DNA of 64,000 nucleotides, taken from Polaromonas sp. (GTDB taxonomy: Bacteria > Pseudomonadota > Gammaproteobacteria > Burkholderiales > Burkholderiaceae_C). Made by a program: the position numbers and the translations under genes. Location: assembly GCA_030654695.1 (NCBI GenBank), contig JAURWY010000034.1, forward strand, positions 186,001-250,000. The letters run 5' to 3'. The notes beneath the pieces are model-generated. The model was not told where the DNA came from and did not search any database. It worked only from the letters and a program-made list of their open reading frames with translations. Below are positions 50,246-57,727 of this stretch, piece by piece; within the stretch, counting starts at the first letter, position 1, and every line of letters begins with the position of its first letter.

Positions 50246-50258
50246 GCCCAGTACGGGC
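50246..50258 (-). terminator. Weak intrinsic terminator after the ArsR-family gene
   Basis: A 4-base GC stem (GCCC / GGGC) with a 5-base loop, followed on the minus strand by a T-rich run (GTTTTCTTTTTC). It lies 26 bases after the ArsR-gene stop and would close the sox region before odhA. The short stem makes it uncertain. Confidence 0.4.
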
Positions 50259-50284
50259 ATCAGGGCACACTGAGCACGACTTGG

Positions 50285-50629
50285 CTAGCTGCCCATGCCA
50301 TCAGTTTCCATCGCGATTTGGGTGCAAACTGTTCGGCACAGCGTGGCAACGCGTTCATCGATGATGCGGTAGAAAATCTGCACACCGTCACGACGCTTAC
50401 CCAAAACACCAGCGTGGTAAAGCGTGTTCAAGTGCTGAGACATGTTCGGCTGCGTTGTGTCGATTTCACTCAGCAGTTCGCTGACGTTCTTTTCTGCCTG
50501 GCACAAACTGCTGATGATTTTCAGTCTCATGGGCGCCGACATCACGCGAAAAACTTCTGCGGCCAACTCGAAGACTTCATCTGGCTCGGCGGTACCAACC
50601 TGAATTTTTTGATTTGAACGCTTGACCAT
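50285..50629 (-). CDS. ArsR-family regulator of the sox cluster (SoxR-type candidate)
   Basis: A 114-residue winged-helix regulator (PMRLKIISSLCQAEKNVSELLSEIDTTQPNMSQHLNTLYHAGVLGKRRDGVQIFYRI). It has three cysteines, Cys43 in the recognition region and Cys98/Cys102 (TLCRTVCTQ) near the C-terminus. Sulfur-sensing ArsR proteins (SqrR, BigR, SoxR of Paracoccus relatives) use a pair of cysteines that form a polysulfide bridge, but their first cysteine sits at a slightly different place, so sensing is a suggestion. It lies 114 bases downstream of soxB on the same strand and probably represses sox genes. Confidence 0.83.
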   Translation of the reverse strand: MVKRSNQKIQVGTAEPDEVFELAAEVFRVMSAPMRLKIISSLCQAEKNVSELLSEIDTTQPNMSQHLNTLYHAGVLGKRRDGVQIFYRIIDERVATLCRTVCTQIAMETDGMGS

Positions 50630-50743
50630 GGCCTTGAAACTTTCTAGAACTGGCTTGACGCCACATCATTAGCAACCAGCTCGACTATAACTTTCGACAC
50701 GTTAAGACGTTGGAAGGGTCAAGCAAAGAACATCAAGCGGTCA

Positions 50744-52477
50744 TCAGCCAACGTATCCCGGATTAGGCTCAATCCCGCTGAGCTTAGGCGTGTTCAAGCG
50801 GCGCGGGGCAACCTTGCCACCGCTGGCTTTGAGCCAAGTTTCCACCACGTCCCAGACCATCTTGTTGCCTTGGCTGCGAGCTTCTTCGGCCACGGGAGCC
50901 CAGCCGGCGACTTTGTACTTTTTACCGGCCTCGATGGCTTTGCCGTTCAGCTGCATGTTGTCGATACGCTGGCCCATGCTGGCGTTTGGCTTGCAACTGT
51001 ATTGCAGACCGCCGACCCGAACCATGTCGCCACCCTGCTGGTAGTAAGGGTCTGGGTTGAACAGGTTGTCCGCCACGTCTTCCAGCACGGTTTTGATGGT
51101 TTCGCCCGTCATTTCCGTGACGGTGGCGTACGAATAAGTGGTCGCAGTCATGTCCATCAGCCACTCACGGGTGATGGCCTGCCCGGGAAGTAGCGTGGTG
51201 CCCCAGCGAAAACCCGGGGAAAAAGCGATTTCCGCGCCCTGCACATCCATCAAGGCGTCGACCAGCAACTGGTCACCGGTACCGTTGAAGTTGCCGCGGC
51301 GGTACAGCGTGCCCTCGGTCACGGCCAGTTTTTCGGCCAGCTTGACTTCATAAGGCGCGCGGACTTTGGTGATCAAGGCGTCCATCTCTTTGTCAGCCGG
51401 CAGCATGTTGGCAAACACTGGCAACAACTTGTAGCGGAAATCGACCACCTTCCGGTTTTTAATTTCCAGATCCAGCACACCCAAAAACTTGCTGTTGGAA
51501 CCCGCGTTGGTGACGATGGTCTTGCCGCCTTTGTTGGCCACAATGCTGGCGACCGGCATACCGTCGTGCGTGTGTCCGCCCAAAATAGCGTCAATACCGC
51601 TGACGCGCGTCGCCATCTTCAGGTCGACGTCCATGCCGTTGTGGCTCAGCACCACGACGACTTGGGCGCCCTTGGCCCGGGCTTCGTTGACCATCAGCTG
51701 CATGTTCTCGTCTTGAATACCAAAGGCCCAGTCCGCCACCATGTAGCGCGGATTGGCGATTGGCGTGTACGGAAACGCTTGGCCGATGATGGCGCAAGGC
51801 ACGCCATTGATTTCCCGAATCACATAGGGTTTGAAGACCGGGTCGCCAAAGTCTTGGGTTCTGACGTTCTGCGCCACAAAGTCAACCTTGCCGGCAAAGT
51901 CTTTGTCAATGATTTCCTTGACACGCTGCATGCCCAGAGTGAACTCCCAGTGCCCGGTCATCACATCGACACCGAGCAACTTGGCCGCCTCGACCATGTC
52001 TTGGCCTTGTGTCCACAAGCTGGTGCCGGAGCCCTGCCAAGTGTCACCGCCGTCAAGCAACAAGGCGCCGGGGCGACTGGCCTTCATGCGCTTGACCAAC
52101 GTTGCCAAGTGCGCAAAACCACCGACCTTGCCATAGCGCTTGGCGGCATTTTCGTAATTCAAAAATGTCAGCGCATGCGCCTCTACCGTGCCGGGCCTGA
52201 TCTTGGTGGCCTTCAACAAATACTCACCCACCAAATGCGGCAGCTGGGCTTTCATGTCACCCAGACCGATGTTGATGCTGGGTTCGCGAAAGTAAATCGG
52301 TTTGAGCTGCGCGTGGCAATCGGTCATGTGCAGAAATGACACTTGACCAAACTTGGGAAAATCATAGAGCGCGTTAGACGCCGTGGCGGCGTCAGCCTCA
52401 GCGTAAGTGCCCAGCCCCATCCCCGCGGCAGCGCCTGCACCCAAGACCTGAAGCAGCTCACGTTTGCTTAAATTCAT
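50744..52477 (-). CDS. soxB: Thiosulfohydrolase SoxB
   Basis: A 577-residue periplasmic dimanganese enzyme of the 5'-nucleotidase fold that releases sulfate from the sulfone group on SoxY. Metal ligands are in FLHMTDCHAQLKP (Asp53, His55), LLDGGDTWQGSGTSLWTQG, VVVLSHNG and GGHTHDG. The N-terminus (MNLSKRELLQVLGAGAAAGMGLG) resembles a Tat-type signal, although it has Lys-Arg in place of twin Arg. The start lacks a strong ribosome site, and a terminator-like hairpin lies 32 bases upstream, so expression may be set separately from soxX. Confidence 0.95.
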   Translation of the reverse strand: MNLSKRELLQVLGAGAAAGMGLGTYAEADAATASNALYDFPKFGQVSFLHMTDCHAQLKPIYFREPSINIGLGDMKAQLPHLVGEYLLKATKIRPGTVEAHALTFLNYENAAKRYGKVGGFAHLATLVKRMKASRPGALLLDGGDTWQGSGTSLWTQGQDMVEAAKLLGVDVMTGHWEFTLGMQRVKEIIDKDFAGKVDFVAQNVRTQDFGDPVFKPYVIREINGVPCAIIGQAFPYTPIANPRYMVADWAFGIQDENMQLMVNEARAKGAQVVVVLSHNGMDVDLKMATRVSGIDAILGGHTHDGMPVASIVANKGGKTIVTNAGSNSKFLGVLDLEIKNRKVVDFRYKLLPVFANMLPADKEMDALITKVRAPYEVKLAEKLAVTEGTLYRRGNFNGTGDQLLVDALMDVQGAEIAFSPGFRWGTTLLPGQAITREWLMDMTATTYSYATVTEMTGETIKTVLEDVADNLFNPDPYYQQGGDMVRVGGLQYSCKPNASMGQRIDNMQLNGKAIEAGKKYKVAGWAPVAEEARSQGNKMVWDVVETWLKASGGKVAPRRLNTPKLSGIEPNPGYVG

Positions 52478-52508
52478 AAATTCGCAATCAATGAAGTAGT
52501 AGCTTTTA

Positions 52509-52532
52509 AAAACCCGGACGAGTCCGGGTTTT
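52509..52532 (-). terminator. Intrinsic terminator/attenuator between soxX and soxB
   Basis: Arms AAAACCCGGAC and GTCCGGGTTTT, with a CGAG loop if the last pair opens; the minus strand continues in TTTTTAAAAGC, a proper T-run. It lies 20 bases after the soxX stop and 32 before the soxB start. Confidence 0.8.
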
Positions 52533-52552
52533 GAGTTCTGATCGTCGAAAAA

Positions 52553-53206
52553 TTAACGATTAACTGGCGACTTCGGGTCCAGCAACAGACCCACGATGTC
52601 GCGAACCTGACCTTCCGACAAAATCCCAGAATGGCCTGCACGCGGCATGTTGGAGCAAGCGTTGTAAGCCTTCGAGTTCCAGATCTTGCCCCAGGTGTAT
52701 TCGAGCATCGGCTTGGCTTCTGGGCTGGCAGGATCACTGACACCGCGCAGCTTGCCGAAGTTGTACAAGCTAGGGCCAATTGTGCCGAAGGAGATTTCTT
52801 CCTTGCTCATCTGGTGGCAGTTGTAGCAATTGCCACCATTGGCTGCGCCGGCTTTATCCGTCCAGGTCATGCCGCGACCACTTTGGGCGATTTTCTCGCC
52901 CTCTTTCCAGTCGCCCAAAAAGCGACCATCGCTAGGCCACTTGATCATCTTGAAGTTAGCCGCCTCCAAAGCGCTGGCAGTCTTCTCGTCGAGCGGTTTA
53001 CCCGCCACATCGGCAGCACTGCACAGGCGGTTGGTTTCATCGGCATCCAGCACGGATGCTTTGACCATGCCTTGATCACGGAATGAAGTTTTGACAATGC
53101 CGATGGTGATCTTGTCGAGCTCGGCCAAGCTGGGGGCTGTGGCGCAGCCAGCTGTGATGGCTGCCACAGCCAAGAGCGAGAGGGTAATTTTGTATTTTGT
53201 CTGCAT
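52553..53206 (-). CDS. soxX: SoxX monoheme cytochrome c subunit of SoxAX
   Basis: A 217-residue SoxX. The heme site is Cys127-x-x-Cys130-His131 (NCYNCHQM), with a later Met in PRAGHSGILS as possible ligand region (NMPRAGH). SoxX pairs with SoxA to attach thiosulfate to SoxY. The signal peptide ends in AITAGCATAP, a plausible though weak lipobox at Cys21, so it may be a lipoprotein. Two cysteines (Cys62 and the ACSNM site) may form a disulfide. It lies 15 bases after soxA. Confidence 0.94.
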   Translation of the reverse strand: MQTKYKITLSLLAVAAITAGCATAPSLAELDKITIGIVKTSFRDQGMVKASVLDADETNRLCSAADVAGKPLDEKTASALEAANFKMIKWPSDGRFLGDWKEGEKIAQSGRGMTWTDKAGAANGGNCYNCHQMSKEEISFGTIGPSLYNFGKLRGVSDPASPEAKPMLEYTWGKIWNSKAYNACSNMPRAGHSGILSEGQVRDIVGLLLDPKSPVNR

Positions 53207-53221
53207 GTGAGTCTCCCGAGA

Positions 53222-54037
53222 TTAGCGTTTGAGGGCGGGCGCCACAGAGACCGCACCCTTACCGTTCACACCCAAGTACACGCCAAGTGCAACGGTTGCA
53301 TCGCTGCCAAAACCTGGGTATGGAAACCGTTGCTGACGATAGCAATCGTTGAGCCGTTGTTGCATGCCCCACATCTGGCCGTTGGAGACGCGGTAAGCAG
53401 GCCAGGCGGCAAAGCCAATACCGTCACCCGGATTTTTGGTCAGGTTGGGCAAGTCTTGCAAACGGATCCGCTTGCCGTCAACACCATGGCAAGAGGCGCA
53501 GGCAAAGTCATGCGCGCCGGCACGCTGAAAAAACAGCCGCTTACCCACTTCGTAAAACACTTTTTCTTGCGCATGGGCTTGCGGCAAGTTGAACTTCTGC
53601 CCCTTCGACTCAGCAGCAATCCAAGTGGCCAGCGCCGTGACGCTGACTTGCTCGCCACGACCAAAAGGCGTCTTGGCGATGTCTGCGGGATTGAAGCCTT
53701 GCAGCATTTCCATGCAGCTGAGAAGTCGCGATTCCAGATCTTGGACACGCTGGGTGTCGGCAAAATACCGCGGCAATTCAACAAAGACACCTTTGACGAC
53801 GCCAGGCCCCTTGCCCAAATCACACTGCTGCAGGGAGACTTTTTTCGGCCCGCGCGCGGTCTTCCAAAGATCTTCGCCCTTGGCCTCAAAAAGTTCCGCC
53901 GGGTTGCCATCTTGCATCATGGCGCGGTACTCCTCGATCCCTTCAATGGCGGTTTTTTGCGCCCAAGCCGCGGAAGCCAACAAGCCTGACATGGCCAGAG
54001 CCGAGGCGATCAGTGGAACTGATTTAGAAAATTTCAT
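53222..54037 (-). CDS. soxA: SoxA cytochrome c subunit of SoxAX, single-heme type
   Basis: A 271-residue periplasmic cytochrome. The signal peptide ends at SAAWAQ. One heme motif is present, Cys180-x-x-Cys183-His184 (ACASCHG). The N-terminal domain, which carries a second heme in Paracoccus, has Cys72 and Cys108 but no CxxCH, so this is the monoheme form. Cys232 (LNDCYRQQRFPYP) is the conserved cysteine that becomes the persulfide heme ligand. It lies 32 bases after soxZ. Confidence 0.96.
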   Translation of the reverse strand: MKFSKSVPLIASALAMSGLLASAAWAQKTAIEGIEEYRAMMQDGNPAELFEAKGEDLWKTARGPKKVSLQQCDLGKGPGVVKGVFVELPRYFADTQRVQDLESRLLSCMEMLQGFNPADIAKTPFGRGEQVSVTALATWIAAESKGQKFNLPQAHAQEKVFYEVGKRLFFQRAGAHDFACASCHGVDGKRIRLQDLPNLTKNPGDGIGFAAWPAYRVSNGQMWGMQQRLNDCYRQQRFPYPGFGSDATVALGVYLGVNGKGAVSVAPALKR

Positions 54038-54069
54038 GAACGCCCCGTGAGGTCAAGTGGTTAAAAAAA

Positions 54070-54381
54070 TCAAGAAACCGTGGCTTCGTCGGTGCGTGTG
54101 TCGCCGCGGTTGTCTTTCCAGTTGACGACGATCTTGTCGCCCGCCTTGGCACCCTTGACGACAAACTGCAAGAACGGGTTCTTAGCCACCGCAGGGCCCC
54201 ATTCAGCGCTGAAAACTTGTTTGCCATTCAGGCTGGCGCTAACATCTTGAATGAACCAAGCCGGGATGGTTTTGCCGGCGGGGTCTTTGCGCTGACCGCT
54301 CTCCATTTCATGTGCCATCAGCACGCGAACGGTTGCTTTGCCAGCGGCTGCTTGGGCGCGAATGCGCATCGGATCTGCCAT
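54070..54381 (-). CDS. soxZ: SoxZ, scaffold of the SoxYZ carrier
   Basis: A 103-residue protein without a signal peptide, starting MADPMRIRAQAA, which is exported bound to SoxY. The immunoglobulin-like fold is seen in VRVLMAHEMESGQRKD, PAWFIQDVSASLNGK and FVVKGAKAGDKIVVNWKDNRGD. AGGAG lies ahead of the start. Confidence 0.96.
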   Translation of the reverse strand: MADPMRIRAQAAAGKATVRVLMAHEMESGQRKDPAGKTIPAWFIQDVSASLNGKQVFSAEWGPAVAKNPFLQFVVKGAKAGDKIVVNWKDNRGDTRTDEATVS

Positions 54382-54432
54382 GATGTAACTCCTGATTCTG
54401 TAATAGGTGGGGTGTTGGGAATGGCTGGAAAA

Positions 54433-54888
54433 TCAGCCGCCGCAACCACCCAAGGTGACCTTGACTTCTTTTTTGGCGAACAGCGCTTTGCCGTCAGCCA
54501 TGATGGCGACCGCATAAACGTCTGAAGACTGGCCCATCTTGGCGCGCGTTGAAAAAGCCGGATCGATGCTGTCAGTGACGTCAAACATCGCAACCAAAGC
54601 GGAGGGATTTTTTTCAACCAGCAGCAACAAGCGTTTGACACCTGGCAACGCCGAGCTGACAGCCAAAGGCACGACCGCACCGTTTTCAGCGATGTCCGGG
54701 GCAGTGATGATGACGTCCTTGCTTTCTGTCAATGTGCCGCCGCCATAAGCCTTGATGGCCTCTTGCAAGGTCTTGGCTTCAAAAGCACTTTTGTTGAACG
54801 CCCAAGCGAACTGAGGGAACAAACCGGTGCCAGCCAAAAGGCCGGCCACCACCGCGGTTTGCTTGAGGGTTTGTCTGCGTGACTGCAT
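54433..54888 (-). CDS. soxY: SoxY, thiosulfate-binding sulfur carrier
   Basis: A 151-residue protein with a Tat-type signal (SRRQTLKQTAVVAGLLAG...AWA) and the C-terminal GGCGG, whose Cys149 covalently holds the sulfur intermediates. With SoxZ it is the swinging-arm substrate carrier of the pathway. A strong AGGAG lies 8 bases before the ATG. A terminator-like hairpin and a candidate promoter lie upstream, between soxD and soxY. Confidence 0.96.
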   Translation of the reverse strand: MQSRRQTLKQTAVVAGLLAGTGLFPQFAWAFNKSAFEAKTLQEAIKAYGGGTLTESKDVIITAPDIAENGAVVPLAVSSALPGVKRLLLLVEKNPSALVAMFDVTDSIDPAFSTRAKMGQSSDVYAVAIMADGKALFAKKEVKVTLGGCGG

Positions 54889-54909
54889 GCGATTCTCCTG
54901 ATTAAAGTG

Positions 54910-54938
54910 ATGCTAATGAATATTTTAAAAAGTGTCAG
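54910..54938 (-). promoter_or_regulatory. Candidate soxY promoter overlapping the soxD terminator
   Basis: On the minus strand CTGACA (54938-54933) and TAGCAT (54915-54910) are 17 bases apart, matching the -35 and -10 consensus at 5 and 4 of 6 positions. The -35 lies in the right arm of the terminator-like hairpin. It would start soxYZAX transcription about 15-20 bases ahead of the soxY ribosome site. Confidence 0.35.
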
Positions 54939-54956
54939 CGGTGAAATCCCTGACAC
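54932..54956 (-). terminator. Intrinsic terminator between soxD and soxY
   Basis: A 7-base stem (GTGTCAG / CTGACAC) with an 11-base loop, followed on the minus strand by TTTTTAAAAT. It lies 64 bases after the soxD stop. Confidence 0.7.
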
Positions 54957-55020
54957 CGGCGATGTTCTTTGGCGGCTATGGACGCAATCTCTTCATGCAT
55001 TCTCGGCGTATTTTCCGCGC

Positions 55021-56076
55021 TTATCGGCCCGCACCAGCGGCTAGCCAAGCGGCGATCGTTTTGGCATCAGCATCTGACACGGTTTGTGCCGGCATCGGAA
55101 TTGAACCCCACACCCCGACGCCTCCGGACTTGATCTTGCCGACCAAATAGTCCACCTTGCCAGCGTGCTTTTTGGCGATCTCCACAAAACTCGGGCCCAG
55201 AATTTTCTTGTCCACTGCATGGCAAGCCGTGCAGTTGTTCTTTTGAGCGAGGGTCAACGCGGAAGAGACGGCTGTAGCGGGTGAAATTGTAACGGCGGCA
55301 ACTACCCCCTTCTGACCTTCGGGGCGACTCGTGTCAACGCCATGCTGCGCCCCAATGACCCGGTTTTGTTCAGCCAGATTGCCGTGAGCATTGCGGGCAA
55401 AATCTGGCAGCAAAGACGCCACACGGGGTTCTGTTGCGCAGTTCTTCATGCAGGCCGTGTTGCGCACGTCGGGCTGACGGGTACCGTTGAATTCGTTACC
55501 CGGCCACATGGCGTGCCGCGTGGTCATGCCGTTGCGATTGGGCATGCGCGCCTGTACATCCGCGATATTTTTGTCTGACAAGGTGTAGTCATCAGGTATG
55601 ACGCCGCCGAGATTGAGCAAGAAGGCCGTGACCGCGTAGACCTCTTCGGTGGTCAGTGACTTCGGCTGGTTCCAAGGCATGGCACGGTTGATGTAATCCC
55701 ACAGCGTCGAGACCGTCGCCAGCTTCATCAGCATGGTGCGGCCTGTCGTCGGGTCCAACAACTTCGCAGCGCGACCGGTCTTGACGTCCTCGGCCGTGGT
55801 GCCGCCAATCAATGGCGAGAAAACTTCGTTGGACTCACCAAAAATACCGTGGCAACTGGCGCATTTGCCTTCCCAAACATCTTGCCCCTTGGCCACCGAG
55901 CCGGCGCCTGCGGGCAGGCCCTTGAAGTCGGGCCGCACATCAATGTCCCACGCCGCCACTTCTTTGGGCGTGGCGAGACGGCCGATGCCGGTGTACGGAT
56001 TGGCTGTTTGCGCGGAAACCCAACCTGCGCAAACCAGCGCGGCGATGGCGAGCAATGCATCACGAGAGTTGAACAT
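55021..56076 (-). CDS. soxD: SoxD, diheme cytochrome c subunit of sulfur dehydrogenase SoxCD
   Basis: A 351-residue cytochrome. The signal peptide ends at CAGWVSAQ. Heme 1 is Cys72-x-x-Cys75-His76 (KCASCHG); heme 2 is Cys282-x-x-Cys285-His286 (NCTACHAVDKKILGPSF). Two extra cysteines are in NTACMKNCA. SoxD takes electrons from SoxC. The start is ATG 56076, 17 bases inside the soxC end, with GAGG 6 bases upstream; an ATG five codons earlier is possible, but the longer open frame to 56331 is only an antisense-like shadow of soxC. Confidence 0.94.
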   Translation of the reverse strand: MFNSRDALLAIAALVCAGWVSAQTANPYTGIGRLATPKEVAAWDIDVRPDFKGLPAGAGSVAKGQDVWEGKCASCHGIFGESNEVFSPLIGGTTAEDVKTGRAAKLLDPTTGRTMLMKLATVSTLWDYINRAMPWNQPKSLTTEEVYAVTAFLLNLGGVIPDDYTLSDKNIADVQARMPNRNGMTTRHAMWPGNEFNGTRQPDVRNTACMKNCATEPRVASLLPDFARNAHGNLAEQNRVIGAQHGVDTSRPEGQKGVVAAVTISPATAVSSALTLAQKNNCTACHAVDKKILGPSFVEIAKKHAGKVDYLVGKIKSGGVGVWGSIPMPAQTVSDADAKTIAAWLAAGAGR

Positions 56077-57454
56077 TTTTGACCTCGCCATTTTCTTGCA
56101 CCAGCCATGACTGGATCGCATTGTTGTGATAAATCGAACGGGTGCCACGCACCTCCCGCAACAGCTTGTAGGTCGGCTGCACGTAGCCGGTTTCATCGGT
56201 GGCACGGCTCTGAATGATGGCGGGTTTGCCGTCCCAAATCCAGTCGATGTTGAAGCGGCTGAGGGCTTTGGACAGCACGGGGGTTTCGAGTCGGGCTTGA
56301 CGCCAATTGCGCCCGCCGTCGACCGACACATCGACCTTTTTGACCTTGCCTTTGCCCGACCAAGCCAGTCCGGTGATGTTGTAAAAACCTTTGTCTAGCA
56401 GCACCTGACCGCCTGAGGGCGTGGTGACCACGCTTTTGCATTCTTGCAAGTTGCTGTACTGACGCTGCATGCCATCGGGCTGCAGGTCGAGGTAGTGAAT
56501 CGCTTCATCCTTGGTCGCATAAGGTTTGTCGCCCAACTCAACCCGGCGCAGGTATTTGATCCAGCTGACGCCCTGCACGCCGGGCACCACCAAGCGCAAG
56601 GGGTAGCCGTTTTCGGGCCGCAGCATTTCACCGTTTTGACCGTAAGCGACCAACACTTCGCCGGAGAGAATCAGACTCATCGGAATCGTCCGGGTCATGG
56701 ACGAACCTTCACCGCCTTCGGCCAGCACGAACTTGCCCTTCTTCAGATCGGCGCCAGCAATTTCAAGCAAGGTGATGAGCGGCACACCGGTGAACTCGCT
56801 GCAAGAAATCATGCCGTGGGTGTATTGGCAGGTCGGCACCGCCACATTGCCCCACTCAGCAGCGGTATTGGCGCCACATTCAATGACGTGAAAACGCGAG
56901 ACTGAGGGCAGCCGCATGATCTCGTCCATGGTGAAAACATGCGGCTTGCTGACCATGCCGTTGACCATGAAACGGTGCTTCGACGGGTCAATGTCCCACC
57001 AGCCCTGATGGTGCCGCTCGAAGTGCAGACCGCTCGGGGTGATGATGCCGAACAGCGACTGCAATGGCGCGAACGAGACCGAAGCTTGCGCCGTTTGCGT
57101 CAGGCCAGGGCTTTGGCGGCGCTGCACATTGCTCTCGTATTGGGATGGCTTGCCATAGCCGTCGGTGACGACGCCCTGCCCCAAGCCGGTGCTGTGCGCA
57201 GGCAGGTTGAGAATATTGGGGTCGCCGCCTTCGCTCGGCACCGGATTGCCCTGAGCCAATGCAACCGGCGCGGCCATGCCAGCGGCGGCCGCAGCGAAAG
57301 CGCCGCGAATGAAGTCACGCCGACCGCTTTTGGCCTCGGCCACAACAGTCTGCACGTCAGCGCGGCCGAGAAAATTTTCGGGTGCTTTTTGAATCCGACC
57401 AGAACCTAGGCCTGTCATCAGGTCTTGATGCGTCACGGTAACTCCTTCAGACAT
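56060..57454 (-). CDS. soxC: SoxC, molybdenum subunit of sulfur dehydrogenase SoxCD
   Basis: A 464-residue sulfite-oxidase-family protein that oxidises the SoxY-bound sulfane sulfur. Twin-arginine signal SGRRDFIRGAFAAAAAGMAAPVALAQ lies around residues 43-68 after an unusually long N-terminal stretch. The molybdenum-ligand cysteine is Cys193 (RFHVIECGANTAAEWG). The C-terminal dimerisation domain is present. It is the first gene of the sox run and its stop overlaps soxD. Confidence 0.95.
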   Translation of the reverse strand: MSEGVTVTHQDLMTGLGSGRIQKAPENFLGRADVQTVVAEAKSGRRDFIRGAFAAAAAGMAAPVALAQGNPVPSEGGDPNILNLPAHSTGLGQGVVTDGYGKPSQYESNVQRRQSPGLTQTAQASVSFAPLQSLFGIITPSGLHFERHHQGWWDIDPSKHRFMVNGMVSKPHVFTMDEIMRLPSVSRFHVIECGANTAAEWGNVAVPTCQYTHGMISCSEFTGVPLITLLEIAGADLKKGKFVLAEGGEGSSMTRTIPMSLILSGEVLVAYGQNGEMLRPENGYPLRLVVPGVQGVSWIKYLRRVELGDKPYATKDEAIHYLDLQPDGMQRQYSNLQECKSVVTTPSGGQVLLDKGFYNITGLAWSGKGKVKKVDVSVDGGRNWRQARLETPVLSKALSRFNIDWIWDGKPAIIQSRATDETGYVQPTYKLLREVRGTRSIYHNNAIQSWLVQENGEVKNVQLS

Positions 57455-57727
57455 GGGTTATTCAGCTTTATTTTGAATATTCGAATTCACTAATATATCT
57501 TTTAAGTTGTGCGGTTTTATTCAGTGTTTACCCGGATTCACACGCAGAATTTTGAAGCAACCGTCCGTATTTAAATACGGCAAATACAGCAAAATATTCC
57601 TTTTTTTACGAACCAAAATTTTAATTTACTCAGTAATAAACTGCTTATTCTGCAATAGACTTCAGCTTAACTCGTGGGTTCGCACAGTCTGCTAGCACAC
57701 GGGAAAAGCAAATTTTCTAAGGTTTAC
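57455..57727. other. AT-rich divergent intergenic region between soxC and the TerC-family gene
   Basis: The longest gene-free stretch (273 bases), visibly richer in A/T than its neighbours. It must hold the soxC promoter and that of the plus-strand gene. It contains overlapping short palindromes GAATATTC, TTCGAA and GAATTC at 57475-57488, 21 bases before soxC, and a 16-base perfect palindrome at 57565-57580. No open frame or RNA gene is recognisable, and I see no yybP-ykoY manganese riboswitch ahead of the TerC-family gene. Confidence 0.5.
57565..57580. promoter_or_regulatory. 16-base perfect palindrome upstream of soxC and the TerC-family gene
   Basis: CCGTATTTAAATACGG, fully self-complementary, about midway in the divergent gap. 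It suits a dimeric regulator; which one is unknown. Confidence 0.45.

Noticed and set aside
56077-56331. N-terminal extension of soxD
   Set aside because: It lies inside soxC in another frame; a good ribosome site and a signal peptide define the start at 56076.
57640-57727. yybP-ykoY manganese riboswitch ahead of the TerC-family gene
   Set aside because: Some TerC/Alx genes have one, but I found no conserved core sequence of that riboswitch here.
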